A stretch of DNA of 64,000 nucleotides from Pseudomonas sp. P7548 (lineage in GTDB: Bacteria; Pseudomonadota; Gammaproteobacteria; Pseudomonadales; Pseudomonadaceae). The translations under genes and the position numbers were made by a program. Each line of letters opens with the position of its first letter. Positions within the stretch are counted from its first letter, which is position 1. The stretch spans positions 1-64,000 of the forward strand of contig NZ_JACARO010000047.1 of NCBI RefSeq assembly GCF_013386585.1, written 5' to 3'. This document shows positions 1 through 7,962 of the stretch, in pieces. The notes beneath the pieces are model-generated. The model did no database searches. It worked only from the letters and a program-made list of their open reading frames with translations, and was not told where the DNA came from.

Positions 1-738
1 GGCAAACGCGATCTTGCTCAATTGCTGGTAGGTGGTTTCATGGGACCGCCAGAAACTGTCCAGATACTTTTTATACGGGGCGGCGAGTTCCGTATTCCAA
101 ACGGGATCACGGAACGCTTGGGGGGCAAACGGGAGTTTTGAGGATAGATCCGGTGAGGGTGTTTTTTGGTTCGAAATACTCCCCACGACGTATTCAAACA
201 TGTTGTCAGGATTGGGCAGGGTGGGGGGCGAGGGGGCTCTAAATAAATTAAGGAGGCCGCCAACGACCGAGAATTTGCCAATGATATCCAGCACTTTTTT
301 GTTGGTTTTTTGGGCAGATGAGAGCGTGTTGTCGTCGGTGTTGAGGGTGCGCATGTTGGTAAGCGCTGCATCAGTAAGACTGATGCTGTTGAGCATCTTG
401 CCGTCACGTGGTTTGCCTTTGGAAAGGTCGTAGTTAGTGGTGACGATATAGGTTGTGTCAGGGTTGATCGTCATGCCGAATTTTTTGTGCAGGGCACGTG
501 CGATCAATTTTGAAACTTCCTGCGCAGGCGTCAACAGGCTGCTCACATTGTTCTTTATATAGCGCTGCACGTCCTCGCTGCTGTGCGGCAATTGCGTGTG
601 ATAAGCGTCAGTAGGGCGCCCTGGTGAACTTGGCTTTTTCTCCCGTACGTCGGTTATCGGCTGCGGCGTTCTCGTGGTTGCGTAGTGCGAGGGGGTTGGG
701 AAAAAGGAAACGAAGGGGACGCTCTGGGATCTCGGCAT
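1..738 (-). CDS. N-terminal part of a putative dermonecrotic-toxin-like large protein (partial)
   Basis: An uninterrupted frame of 246 codons starts at the ATG at 736-738 and is still open at the left edge, so only the N-terminus is visible. An in-frame TAG lies about 30 bases upstream and no other start codon intervenes, which fixes the start; the ribosome site is weak. The protein begins MPRSQSVPFVSFFPTPSHY, has a Pro/Ser/Thr-rich, probably disordered first 50 residues, no signal peptide, and near residue 228 the segment FWRSHETTYQQLSKIAF. That kind of motif (tyrosine/leucine then D-x-FW-x-x-H with a helical tail) is what I remember from the N-terminal domain of the very large dermonecrotic-toxin-like proteins (DUF6543 type) common in fluorescent pseudomonads, usually over 1000 residues. 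The family call is from memory of motif style and is tentative; the open frame is directly seen. GC is lower than in neighbouring genes, consistent with accessory DNA. Confidence 0.6.
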   Translation of the reverse strand, partial: MPRSQSVPFVSFFPTPSHYATTRTPQPITDVREKKPSSPGRPTDAYHTQLPHSSEDVQRYIKNNVSSLLTPAQEVSKLIARALHKKFGMTINPDTTYIVTTNYDLSKGKPRDGKMLNSISLTDAALTNMRTLNTDDNTLSSAQKTNKKVLDIIGKFSVVGGLLNLFRAPSPPTLPNPDNMFEYVVGSISNQKTPSPDLSSKLPFAPQAFRDPVWNTELAAPYKKYLDSFWRSHETTYQQLSKIAFA

Positions 739-1002
739 GCTTTCATATTCTCTAAAGTGCCGTCCTGGCTAGGTGCATATTGAATGCTAAGCCGGTAAGT
801 TGGTGAAATTGGCGCTTAAGTTCCTGGCCTTGTATGTGCAGTCTTTTTCTGCGCGGTCCGACCGAGTAGGGAGGGCAAACATTAAATAAAATTCATGAAC
901 TGAACGTTGACTGAACGATATGTTTCAGACCGCGTGGCCTATCGGGCTGATCCACTATGATCGAACCGGTGTCATTCATTTTTCTTCGACCGAGCCTGAA
1001 CA

Positions 1003-2727
1003 ATGAACCATAACGCTGAGTATTCCGCGGTCAACGACGCGGTGCGTGGGCAATTCTTCCGCCGAACCTGGGCGATGATCACACCGTATTGGCGCAGCGA
1101 AGAGAAGGGCAAGGCCTGGTTGTTGCTGGCGGCGGTGATTGGCCTGTCGCTGTTCAGCGTGGCGATCTCCGTGTGGATCAACCACTGGTACAAGGATTTC
1201 TACAACGCTCTGGAGAAAAAGGACACCGATGCCTTCTGGCAACTGATTGGCTATTTCGGCGGGATCGCCGCCGTGGCGATTCTGGGCGCGGTGTATCGCT
1301 TGTACCTGACCCAGATGCTGACCATCCGCTGGCGTGCCTGGCTCACCGAGAAACACTTCGCGCGGTGGCTCGCCGACAAGAACTACTACCAGCTGGAGCA
1401 GGGCGGCTACACCGATAACCCGGACCAGCGGATTTCCGAAGACCTCAATAACTTCACTTCCAGCACCTTGAGCCTGGGCCTCGGGTTGCTGCGTAACGTG
1501 GTCAGCCTGGTGTCGTTCTCCATCATCCTGTGGGGCGTGTCGGGCAGCATCGAAGTGTTTGGCATCACCATCCCCGGCTACATGTTCTGGTGCGCGCTGT
1601 TGTATGCCACCGTCGGCAGTTGGCTGACGCACTTGATCGGCCGTCGCTTGATCGGCTTGAGCAACCAACAACAACGTTTCGAAGCGGACCTGCGTTTCTC
1701 CATGGTGCGCGTGCGTGAGAACGCCGAAAGTATTGCGCTGTACAACGGCGAGCCGAATGAAAACCAGCGCCTGAGCGCCCGTTTCGGCAAGGTCTGGCAC
1801 AACTTCTGGGACATCATGAAAGTGTCCAAGCGCCTGACGTTCTTCACCGCCGGCTACAGCCAGATCGCAATCATCTTCCCGTTCATCGTCGCCGCGCCGC
1901 GCTACTTCACCGGCAAGATCGAGCTGGGCGAGCTGATGCAAATCAACTCGGCCTTCGGCAATGTACAAGAGAACTTCAGTTGGTTTATCAGCGCGTATTC
2001 GGAGTTGGCGTCGTGGCGCGCCACCAGTGATCGTTTGCTGAGTTTCCATCAGGCCATGAGCGAGAACGAGCAGCGCGCGCCGGCCATCGACGTGCGCCCG
2101 GAAGGCGAGCGCCTGGTGGTGCAAGACCTGGGCATGGACCTGGCCGACGGCCGCCATTTGCTCACCCATGCCGATATGACGGTGGAGCCGGGCCAGCGCA
2201 TGATGCTCAGTGGTCGTTCCGGCAGCGGCAAAAGTACGTTGCTGCGGGCGATGGGGCATTTATGGCCCGCAGGCCACGGCAGCATTCGCCTGCCGGCGGC
2301 GCGCTACCTGTTCCTGCCGCAAAAGCCCTACCTGCCGATTGGCACGCTGAAGGCGGTGTTGAGTTATCCACAGGAGGACAGCCTCTACCCGGCCGAACGT
2401 TATGCACAGGTGCTGGAGACCTGCCGCCTGCCGCATCTGGTGGCGCGCCTGGACGAAGCCAATCACTGGCAGCGCATGCTCTCGCCGGGTGAGCAGCAGC
2501 GCCTGGCGTTTGCCCGCGCGTTGTTGTTCGCACCGCAATGGCTGTACATGGACGAAGCCACCTCGGCCATGGATGAAGAGGACGAGGCGACGTTGTACCA
2601 GGCGTTGATCGATGAGTTGCCGGGGCTGAGCATCGTCAGCGTCGGCCATCGCAGCAGCCTAAAGCGCTTCCATGGGCGGCATGTGCGGATCGAGAGCGGG
2701 TTGTTGCGGGAGCAACCCGTGGCTTAA
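1003..2727 (+). CDS. SbmA/BacA-YddA-like ABC transporter, permease fused to ATPase
   Basis: A 574-residue half-transporter with membrane domain first and ATPase domain last, the layout of the COG4178 family (vitamin B12, bleomycin or antimicrobial peptide transport; ABC_membrane_2 type). Residues about 35-360 hold the hydrophobic segments, with the family-typical stretch WINHWYKDFYNALEKKD near residue 60. The nucleotide-binding domain shows Walker A GRSGSGKST (about 404-412), signature LSPGEQQRLAFARAL (about 495), Walker B LYMDEATSAMD (about 515) and the switch His in VGHRSS. It would act as a homodimer in the inner membrane. Substrate cannot be read from sequence. It stands alone between the toxin-like gene and a REP doublet plus terminator; three TGAAC repeats lie about 90-110 bases upstream. 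Confidence 0.9.
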   Translation: MNHNAEYSAVNDAVRGQFFRRTWAMITPYWRSEEKGKAWLLLAAVIGLSLFSVAISVWINHWYKDFYNALEKKDTDAFWQLIGYFGGIAAVAILGAVYRLYLTQMLTIRWRAWLTEKHFARWLADKNYYQLEQGGYTDNPDQRISEDLNNFTSSTLSLGLGLLRNVVSLVSFSIILWGVSGSIEVFGITIPGYMFWCALLYATVGSWLTHLIGRRLIGLSNQQQRFEADLRFSMVRVRENAESIALYNGEPNENQRLSARFGKVWHNFWDIMKVSKRLTFFTAGYSQIAIIFPFIVAAPRYFTGKIELGELMQINSAFGNVQENFSWFISAYSELASWRATSDRLLSFHQAMSENEQRAPAIDVRPEGERLVVQDLGMDLADGRHLLTHADMTVEPGQRMMLSGRSGSGKSTLLRAMGHLWPAGHGSIRLPAARYLFLPQKPYLPIGTLKAVLSYPQEDSLYPAERYAQVLETCRLPHLVARLDEANHWQRMLSPGEQQRLAFARALLFAPQWLYMDEATSAMDEEDEATLYQALIDELPGLSIVSVGHRSSLKRFHGRHVRIESGLLREQPVA

Positions 2728-2746
2728 GGCCGCATGCGGTCAAAAC

Positions 2747-2835
2747 TGTGGGAGCGGGCTTGCTCGCGAATGCGTTGTGTCAGTTGTAGTTGCTGTGACT
2801 GACACTCCGTGTTCGCGAGCAAGCCCGCTCCCACA
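2747..2835. repeat. REP doublet (REPIN), GCGGGCTTGCTCGCG arm type
   Basis: Two inverted arms (GGGAGCGGGCTTGCTCGCGA and its reverse complement) flank about 40 bases of variable loop, immediately after the ABC transporter gene. The same arms recur at 6710, 16346 and 62739. Confidence 0.9.
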
Positions 2836-2871
2836 TTGGGTTTCCAGTGTTCTTGAGAATGAGCAGGTAAC

Positions 2872-2908
2872 AAAAAGCCCGGCTGATCATCGATCAGCCG
2901 GGCTTTTT
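2872..2908. terminator. bidirectional rho-independent terminator
   Basis: A 13-bp perfect stem (AGCCCGGCTGATC paired with GATCAGCCGGGCT) is flanked by an A-run on the left and a T-run on the right. It can terminate the ABC transporter transcript on the plus strand and the zapG transcript on the minus strand. Confidence 0.9.
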
Positions 2909-2923
2909 GTGCGTGAAGAGAAG

Positions 2924-3361
2924 TTACTTCTTCAAGCCGTAATGCTCATCCAGCATGCCTGGGGCGTTCGGCGTTTTTGGCGCGTAGTCCCGTGGCGGCT
3001 CCTGGTTTTCCCGGGGTGGGGTCAGGCGCTCCCGTGGGGTTTGCGGTGCATCGGAATGCAACGCGGCCAGCAGGCGCTGACGGGTGATGTCGTCGAGGGC
3101 CAGGCGGTTGGCACCATCGGCGAGGTGATCCTGTACTTCCTGGTAGCTCTGGGTGAGTTTCTTGACCAGGGTCGCGGTGCTGTTGAAGTGGGTAACAACC
3201 TCGTTCTGATAACTGTCAAAACGTTCCTGGATGTCATCCAGCTGACGCTGCGTGCGGTTAGGCGCGGCATTGGGCAGCAAGCGAGCAACCAGGAAACCAA
3301 TGGCGACACCGGCAACCAGGGCAAGAGTCGGCAACAACCAAACTAAGAGCGAGTGTTCCAC
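2924..3361 (-). CDS. zapG: YhcB/ZapG family cell-division membrane protein (DUF1043)
   Basis: A 145-residue protein with one N-terminal transmembrane helix (about residues 5-28, LLVWLLPTLALVAGVAIGFL) followed by a predicted coiled coil (about 35-85, rich in Gln, Asp and Lys) and a Pro-rich charged tail. This is the architecture of YhcB, renamed ZapG, an inner-membrane protein that links cell division, peptidoglycan and lipid synthesis in gammaproteobacteria. Divergent from the hydrolase gene, about 85-150 bases apart depending on the hydrolase start, which agrees with the known Pseudomonas order. Confidence 0.85.
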   Translation of the reverse strand: MEHSLLVWLLPTLALVAGVAIGFLVARLLPNAAPNRTQRQLDDIQERFDSYQNEVVTHFNSTATLVKKLTQSYQEVQDHLADGANRLALDDITRQRLLAALHSDAPQTPRERLTPPRENQEPPRDYAPKTPNAPGMLDEHYGLKK

Positions 3362-3508
3362 GAGTCCTTCCTCTATAAACGGCTTTGCTTTACGTTAACG
3401 GCTCGGACCTGCGCTGTATACCGCGATTAAGCTCGCAATGATGCCATGCACAGACTTTTAGCTAGACGAGTCGACCCTTTGAGAGGTCACGGAGTTCATT
3501 CCTTGCTC

Positions 3509-4138
3509 ATGCGTGAAACCCCCGTTTTGATCGATGGCCCGGTGGGCCAATTGGAAGCCCTGTACCTGGATCACCCCGAGCCACGTGGCCTGGCGCTGAT
3601 CTGCCACCCCAATCCGGTGCAGGGTGGGACCATGCTCAATAAAGTCGTTTCGACCCTGCAACGCACCGCCCGCGATGCCGGTTTGATTACATTGCGTTTC
3701 AATTACCGTGGCGTCGGCGCCAGTGCCGGCACTCACGACATGAGCACCGGTGAAGTGGATGACGCCGAAGCGGCCGCCACCTGGCTGCGGGAAAAACACC
3801 CGGATTTGCCGATCACCTTGCTCGGTTTCTCCTTCGGCGGCTATGTGGCGGCCAGCCTCGGCGGACGCCTGGAAGCCAAGGGCGAACAACTCGCGCACCT
3901 GTTCATGGTGGCCGCGGCGGTGATGCGCCTGCGTGATACCGACGTGCTGCCACAGGGCTGCCCGCTGACCCTGATCCAGCCGGAAACCGACGAAGTGGTC
4001 GACCCGCAGACCGTCTACGACTGGTCCGCCGCCCTGAAACGCCCCCATGAGCTGCTGAAAGTGGCAGAATGCGGGCACTTTTTTCACGGCAAGCTCACCG
4101 ATCTGAAGGATCTGGTGCTGCCGCGCCTCTCGAATTGA
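3509..4138 (+). CDS. alpha/beta hydrolase of the COG2945 type
   Basis: About 209 residues from the ATG at 3509. The frame extends up to 3446, but the extra residues do not resemble the family and conserved sequence begins at MRETPVLIDGPVG; a GGAG sits at 3491-3494, so a TTG at 3503 is also possible. Motifs: oxyanion region HPNPVQGGTM (residues 33-42), nucleophile elbow GFSFGG with Ser about 108, acid near ETDEVVD, and terminal His in CGHFFHG. Small dienelactone-hydrolase-like cytoplasmic enzymes of this kind have no assigned natural substrate. The gene precedes trpS by 24 bases and is probably cotranscribed with it. Confidence 0.8.
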   Translation: MRETPVLIDGPVGQLEALYLDHPEPRGLALICHPNPVQGGTMLNKVVSTLQRTARDAGLITLRFNYRGVGASAGTHDMSTGEVDDAEAAATWLREKHPDLPITLLGFSFGGYVAASLGGRLEAKGEQLAHLFMVAAAVMRLRDTDVLPQGCPLTLIQPETDEVVDPQTVYDWSAALKRPHELLKVAECGHFFHGKLTDLKDLVLPRLSN

Positions 4139-4162
4139 TAGCAGTCTGATAAGCGATTACCC

Positions 4163-5518
4163 ATGACGACTCGTACCCGTATCCTCACCGGCATCACCAC
4201 CACCGGCACGCCGCACCTGGGCAACTACGCTGGCGCGATCCGCCCGGCGATCCTTGCCAGCCAGGATGCCAATGCCGACTCCTTCTACTTCCTGGCCGAC
4301 TACCACGCCCTGATCAAGTGCGATGACCCGCAGCGCATCCAGCGCTCGCGTATGGAAATCGCTGCGACCTGGTTGGCCGGTGGCCTGGATGTGAACCGGG
4401 TGACGTTCTATCGCCAGTCGGACATCCCGGAAATCCCCGAGCTGACCTGGCTGCTCACCTGCGTGGCCGCCAAGGGCCTGCTCAACCGCGCCCATGCGTA
4501 CAAAGCCTCGGTGGACAAGAACGTGGAAGCCGGCGAAGACCCGGATGCGGGCATCAGCATGGGCCTTTACAGCTACCCTGTGTTGATGGCGGCGGACATC
4601 CTGATGTTCAACGCGCACAAGGTGCCGGTCGGTCGCGACCAGATCCAGCACGTGGAAATGGCCCGCGACATCGGCCAGCGCTTCAACCACCTGTTCGGCA
4701 ACGGTAAAGAATTCTTCACCATGCCCGAGGCGCTGATCGAAGAAAGCGTCGCCACCTTGCCGGGCCTGGATGGCCGCAAGATGTCCAAGAGCTACGACAA
4801 CACCATCCCGTTGTTCACCAGCGCCAAGGACATGAAAGACGCCATCTCGCGCATCGTCACCGACTCCCGCGCGCCGGGCGAAGCCAAAGACCCGGACAAC
4901 TCGCACCTGTTCACCTTGTACCAGGCGTTTGCCAGCAAGGCTCAGGAAGAAGAGTTCCGCGCTGAATTGCTGCAAGGTCTGGGCTGGGGCGAGGCGAAGA
5001 ACCGCCTGTTCCAACTGCTCGACGGCCAGCTGGGTGAAGCCCGCGAGCGTTACCATCAATTGATGTCGCGCCCGTCCGACATGGAAGACCTGCTGCTGAT
5101 CGGTGCCAAGAAAGCCCGTGCCGTGGCGGCGCCGTTCCTGGCTGAGTTGCGTGAAGCGGTGGGCTTGCGCTCGTTCGTCAATCAAGCGGCAGCGCCGGTG
5201 GCGGCCAAGAAGAAAGCTGCGAAAGCCGCGCGCTTCGTGAGCTTTCGTGAAGATGACGGCAGCTTCCGCTTCCGTCTGCTGGCCGCCGATGGCGAACAAC
5301 TGCTGCTGTCGCGCAACTTTGCCGACGGTAAAGCCGCTGGCGCGGTGACCAAGCAGCTGCAAAGTGGCGACGCCCTGGACGTACGCAACGAAGCCCAGGG
5401 CTTCAGCGTATGGCTGGACGGCGCTGCGGTGGCCGACAGCGCCGAGTTCGCCGACGAAGCGTCGCGCGATGCGGCCATCGAAGCCCTGCGCGTTGCGTTG
5501 ACCCCTATCGAGGATTAA
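4163..5518 (+). CDS. trpS: tryptophan--tRNA ligase with C-terminal YegP-like extension
   Basis: Charges tRNA-Trp with tryptophan. The class I signatures are clear: HIGH-like TGTPHLGNYAG (residues about 12-22) and KMSKS within GRKMSKSYDN (about residue 206). At 451 residues it is more than 100 longer than the compact bacterial TrpS (about 334). The extension, after a Lys/Ala linker (KKKAAKAA, about residues 349-356), contains two similar units, FRFRLLAADGEQLLLSRNF and GFSVWLDGAAVADSAEF, each followed by an Ala-rich helix; this looks like a tandem YegP/DUF1508 fold. Long TrpS versions are usual in Pseudomonas; the domain assignment is my inference. Ends in a strong terminator. Confidence 0.97.
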   Translation: MTTRTRILTGITTTGTPHLGNYAGAIRPAILASQDANADSFYFLADYHALIKCDDPQRIQRSRMEIAATWLAGGLDVNRVTFYRQSDIPEIPELTWLLTCVAAKGLLNRAHAYKASVDKNVEAGEDPDAGISMGLYSYPVLMAADILMFNAHKVPVGRDQIQHVEMARDIGQRFNHLFGNGKEFFTMPEALIEESVATLPGLDGRKMSKSYDNTIPLFTSAKDMKDAISRIVTDSRAPGEAKDPDNSHLFTLYQAFASKAQEEEFRAELLQGLGWGEAKNRLFQLLDGQLGEARERYHQLMSRPSDMEDLLLIGAKKARAVAAPFLAELREAVGLRSFVNQAAAPVAAKKKAAKAARFVSFREDDGSFRFRLLAADGEQLLLSRNFADGKAAGAVTKQLQSGDALDVRNEAQGFSVWLDGAAVADSAEFADEASRDAAIEALRVALTPIED

Positions 5519-5547
5519 CCCGACCAAGGGTTGATTGCCATTATCCA

Positions 5548-5577
5548 GGGCCGTCGTTACAGTGACGGCCCGTTTTT
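5548..5577 (+). terminator. trpS rho-independent terminator
   Basis: Stem GGGCCGTC / GACGGCCC with an 8-base loop followed by a five-T run, 30 bases past the trpS stop. Its position also argues against starting zapE upstream of it. Confidence 0.9.
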
Positions 5578-5597
5578 GTTGCCTTGCTAACGAAATT

Positions 5598-6692
5598 ATG
5601 ACGCCCCTAGAACGATATCAAGCTGATCTGAAACGCCCTGAATTCTTCCATGATGCGGCTCAGGAAAATGCGGTGCGCCATTTGCAGCGCCTGTACGACG
5701 ACCTGATCGCCGCTTCGCAAAACAAGCCAGGGATGTTCAGCAAGCTGTTTGGCAAGAAAGACCACACGCCGGTCAAAGGCTTGTACTTCTGGGGCGGTGT
5801 CGGCCGGGGCAAGACTTACCTGGTAGACACCTTCTTCGAAGCGCTGCCGTTCAAGGAAAAGGTCCGGACGCACTTCCACCGCTTCATGAAGCGCGTGCAC
5901 GAAGAAATGAAGACCCTGCCGGGTGAGAAGAACCCGCTGACGATCATCGCCAAGCGTTTCTCCGAAGAAGCACGGGTGATCTGCTTCGATGAATTCTTCG
6001 TCTCCGACATCACCGATGCCATGATCCTCGGCACCCTGATGGAAGAGCTGTTCAAGAACGGCGTGACCCTGGTTGCCACCTCGAACATCGTGCCCGACGG
6101 TTTGTACAAGGACGGCCTGCAACGTGCGCGCTTCCTGCCCGCCATTGCGCTGATCAAGCAGAACACCGAGATCGTCAACGTCGACAGTGGCGTCGACTAC
6201 CGCCTGCGCCATCTGGAGCAAGCCGAGCTGTTCCACTTCCCGCTGAACGAAGCGGCCCACGAGAGCCTGAAAAAGAGCTTCCGTGCGCTGACACCGGAAT
6301 GCACCCAGGCGGTGGAAAACGACAAGCTGATGATCGAGAACCGCGAAATCATCGCCTTGCGCACCTGTGATGACGTGGCCTGGTTCGACTTCCGCGCCCT
6401 CTGCGACGGCCCGCGCAGCCAGAACGACTACATCGAGCTGGGCAAGATCTTCCACGCGGTGATCCTGAGTGGCGTGGAGCAGATGAGCGTCACCACCGAC
6501 GACATTGCACGCCGTTTCATCAACATGGTCGACGAGTTCTACGACCGCAACGTGAAGCTGATCATCTCGGCGGAAGTTGAGCTCAAGGACCTGTACACCG
6601 GTGGTCGCTTGAACTTCGAGTTCCAACGTACGCTGAGCCGCTTGCTGGAAATGCAGTCCCACGAGTTCCTGTCGCGCGGTCACAAGCCCTAA
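5598..6692 (+). CDS. zapE: cell division protein ZapE (AFG1-like ATPase)
   Basis: A 364-residue P-loop ATPase that associates with the Z-ring during late constriction and under low oxygen in E. coli. Visible: N-terminus MTPLERYQADL, Walker A GGVGRGKTY (about 67-75), Walker B CFDEFFVSD (about 129-137), sensor-like VATSNIVPDGLYKDGLQR (about 158-175). The frame runs further upstream to 5535, but that would place the start inside the trpS terminator and the extra residues are unlike the family, so the ATG at 5598 is chosen. Followed by a REP doublet. Confidence 0.93.
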   Translation: MTPLERYQADLKRPEFFHDAAQENAVRHLQRLYDDLIAASQNKPGMFSKLFGKKDHTPVKGLYFWGGVGRGKTYLVDTFFEALPFKEKVRTHFHRFMKRVHEEMKTLPGEKNPLTIIAKRFSEEARVICFDEFFVSDITDAMILGTLMEELFKNGVTLVATSNIVPDGLYKDGLQRARFLPAIALIKQNTEIVNVDSGVDYRLRHLEQAELFHFPLNEAAHESLKKSFRALTPECTQAVENDKLMIENREIIALRTCDDVAWFDFRALCDGPRSQNDYIELGKIFHAVILSGVEQMSVTTDDIARRFINMVDEFYDRNVKLIISAEVELKDLYTGGRLNFEFQRTLSRLLEMQSHEFLSRGHKP

Positions 6693-6709
6693 GAACGCTG
6701 TAGATCAAA

Positions 6710-6799
6710 TGTGGGAGCGGGCTTGCTCGCGAATACGGAGTGTCAGGCACTGGAAATGGTGACTGATCCAACGCATTCGCGAGCAAGCCCGCTCCCACA
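6710..6799. repeat. REP doublet (REPIN), GCGGGCTTGCTCGCG arm type
   Basis: Inverted arms as at 2747, in the gap between the convergent zapE and the AraC/GlxA-type regulator. Confidence 0.9.
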
Positions 6800-6821
6800 T
6801 TGTTTACTGCGTCAACCTTTC

Positions 6822-7817
6822 TTATGCGGCCTGCTGGAACTGCTGCCGATACTGGTTCGGTGACAGTTCCGTGTGCTGCCTGAACAACCGCGCAAAGAAA
6901 CTCGCATCGTCGTAACCCACCTCATAACTGATGGTCTTGATGCTCTTGCGGCTGCCCGAGAGCAGGCCCTTGGCCGTCTCGATGCGCAGGCGTTGCAGGT
7001 AGTGCAACGGCTTGTCGCCGGTGGCGGTCTGGAAGCGGCGCATGAAGTTGCGGATGCTCATGCCGTGTTCCCGGGCCACGTCTTCGAAGCGGAACTTGTC
7101 GGCAAAGTGCTCTTCGAGCCAGTGCTGGATCTGCAGGATGATCACGTCCTGGTGCAGCTTCTGCCCGCCAAACCCGATGCGTCCTGGTGAGTAGCTGCGT
7201 TGCACTTCGTAAAGGATGTCGCGGGCCACGGCCTGGGCGATGTTGGCGCCGCAGAAGCGTTCGATCAGGTAGATATAAAGGTCGCACGCCGACGTGGTGC
7301 CGCCGGCGCAATACAGGTTGTCGGCGTCGGTGAGGTGCTTGTCCTGATTGAGCTGGACTCGGGGGAAACGCTCGCTGAAGGCGTTGAAGAAACGCCAGTA
7401 GGTGGTCGCTTCCTTTCCATCGAGCAGGCCGGCCTCAGCCAGCCAGAACACCCCGGTGGCTTCGCCGCAGAGTACGGCGCCACGGGCGTGTTGTTCACGC
7501 AGCCACGGCAGCACTTGAGGGTAGCGCACACACAGCGCGTCGAAATCATCCCAGAAGGCCGGCAATACGATGATGTCGGCGTTTTCCAGGCCGCCGTCCA
7601 CCGGCATGATCACATTGCTGAAGCTGCGTACCGATTGCCCGTCGGGGCTGACCAGGCGTGTTTCGAATGCGGGGGTGAGGCCCAGGCCTTGTTGTTTGCC
7701 GTAACGCAGGCTGGCGAGGTGGAAGAAATCCTTGGCTTGCATGAGGGTGGAAGCGAATACCCGATCAATGGCCAAAATGCTGACGCGCCGCAGGGGCGTG
7801 GAGATTTGGTTAGACAT
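6822..7817 (-). CDS. GlxA family AraC-type transcriptional regulator
   Basis: 331 residues in two domains: an N-terminal DJ-1/PfpI glutamine-amidotransferase-like domain (about 10-190; the elbow Cys is about residue 117 in AVLCGEATGVFWLAEAGLLDG) and a C-terminal AraC double helix-turn-helix (about 230-328), ending in the classic signature EVGYDDASFFARLFRQHTEL. GlxA-type regulators sense small nitrogenous metabolites and normally activate neighbouring catabolic genes. It is divergent from the acyl-CoA dehydrogenase with 145 bases between, so that gene is a natural target; the ligand is unknown. Confidence 0.88.
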   Translation of the reverse strand: MSNQISTPLRRVSILAIDRVFASTLMQAKDFFHLASLRYGKQQGLGLTPAFETRLVSPDGQSVRSFSNVIMPVDGGLENADIIVLPAFWDDFDALCVRYPQVLPWLREQHARGAVLCGEATGVFWLAEAGLLDGKEATTYWRFFNAFSERFPRVQLNQDKHLTDADNLYCAGGTTSACDLYIYLIERFCGANIAQAVARDILYEVQRSYSPGRIGFGGQKLHQDVIILQIQHWLEEHFADKFRFEDVAREHGMSIRNFMRRFQTATGDKPLHYLQRLRIETAKGLLSGSRKSIKTISYEVGYDDASFFARLFRQHTELSPNQYRQQFQQAA

Positions 7818-7962
7818 AATTTCATTTATTCTTATAGGGGAAAGTGGTCACCAGACGGCTGGATCGTCTTATTTTTTGTCGCATGTGTCCAGTGTCCCGT
7901 GATGCTTTCGCGGCATAGTCTCTGTGGGCTCGTCCTTGTCCGACAATCCACGCAGGTGACCC

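Noticed and set aside
18..407. Minus-strand frame in the first 400 bases
   Set aside because: It is an offset frame of the toxin-like gene at 1-738, which has an ATG, a sensible composition and remains open to the edge.
976..2259. Long minus-strand frame opposite the ABC transporter
   Set aside because: The plus-strand gene has complete ATPase motifs; the opposite frame is compositionally typical shadow (His, Gln, Arg-rich).
2747..2835. CRISPR-like repeat
   Set aside because: Only paired inverted arms per locus, no regularly spaced direct repeats and no cas genes.
4157..5527. Long minus-strand frame opposite trpS
   Set aside because: Shadow of trpS with the same repetitive composition.
5535..5597. 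Upstream start of zapE
   Set aside because: It would place the start inside the trpS terminator hairpin.
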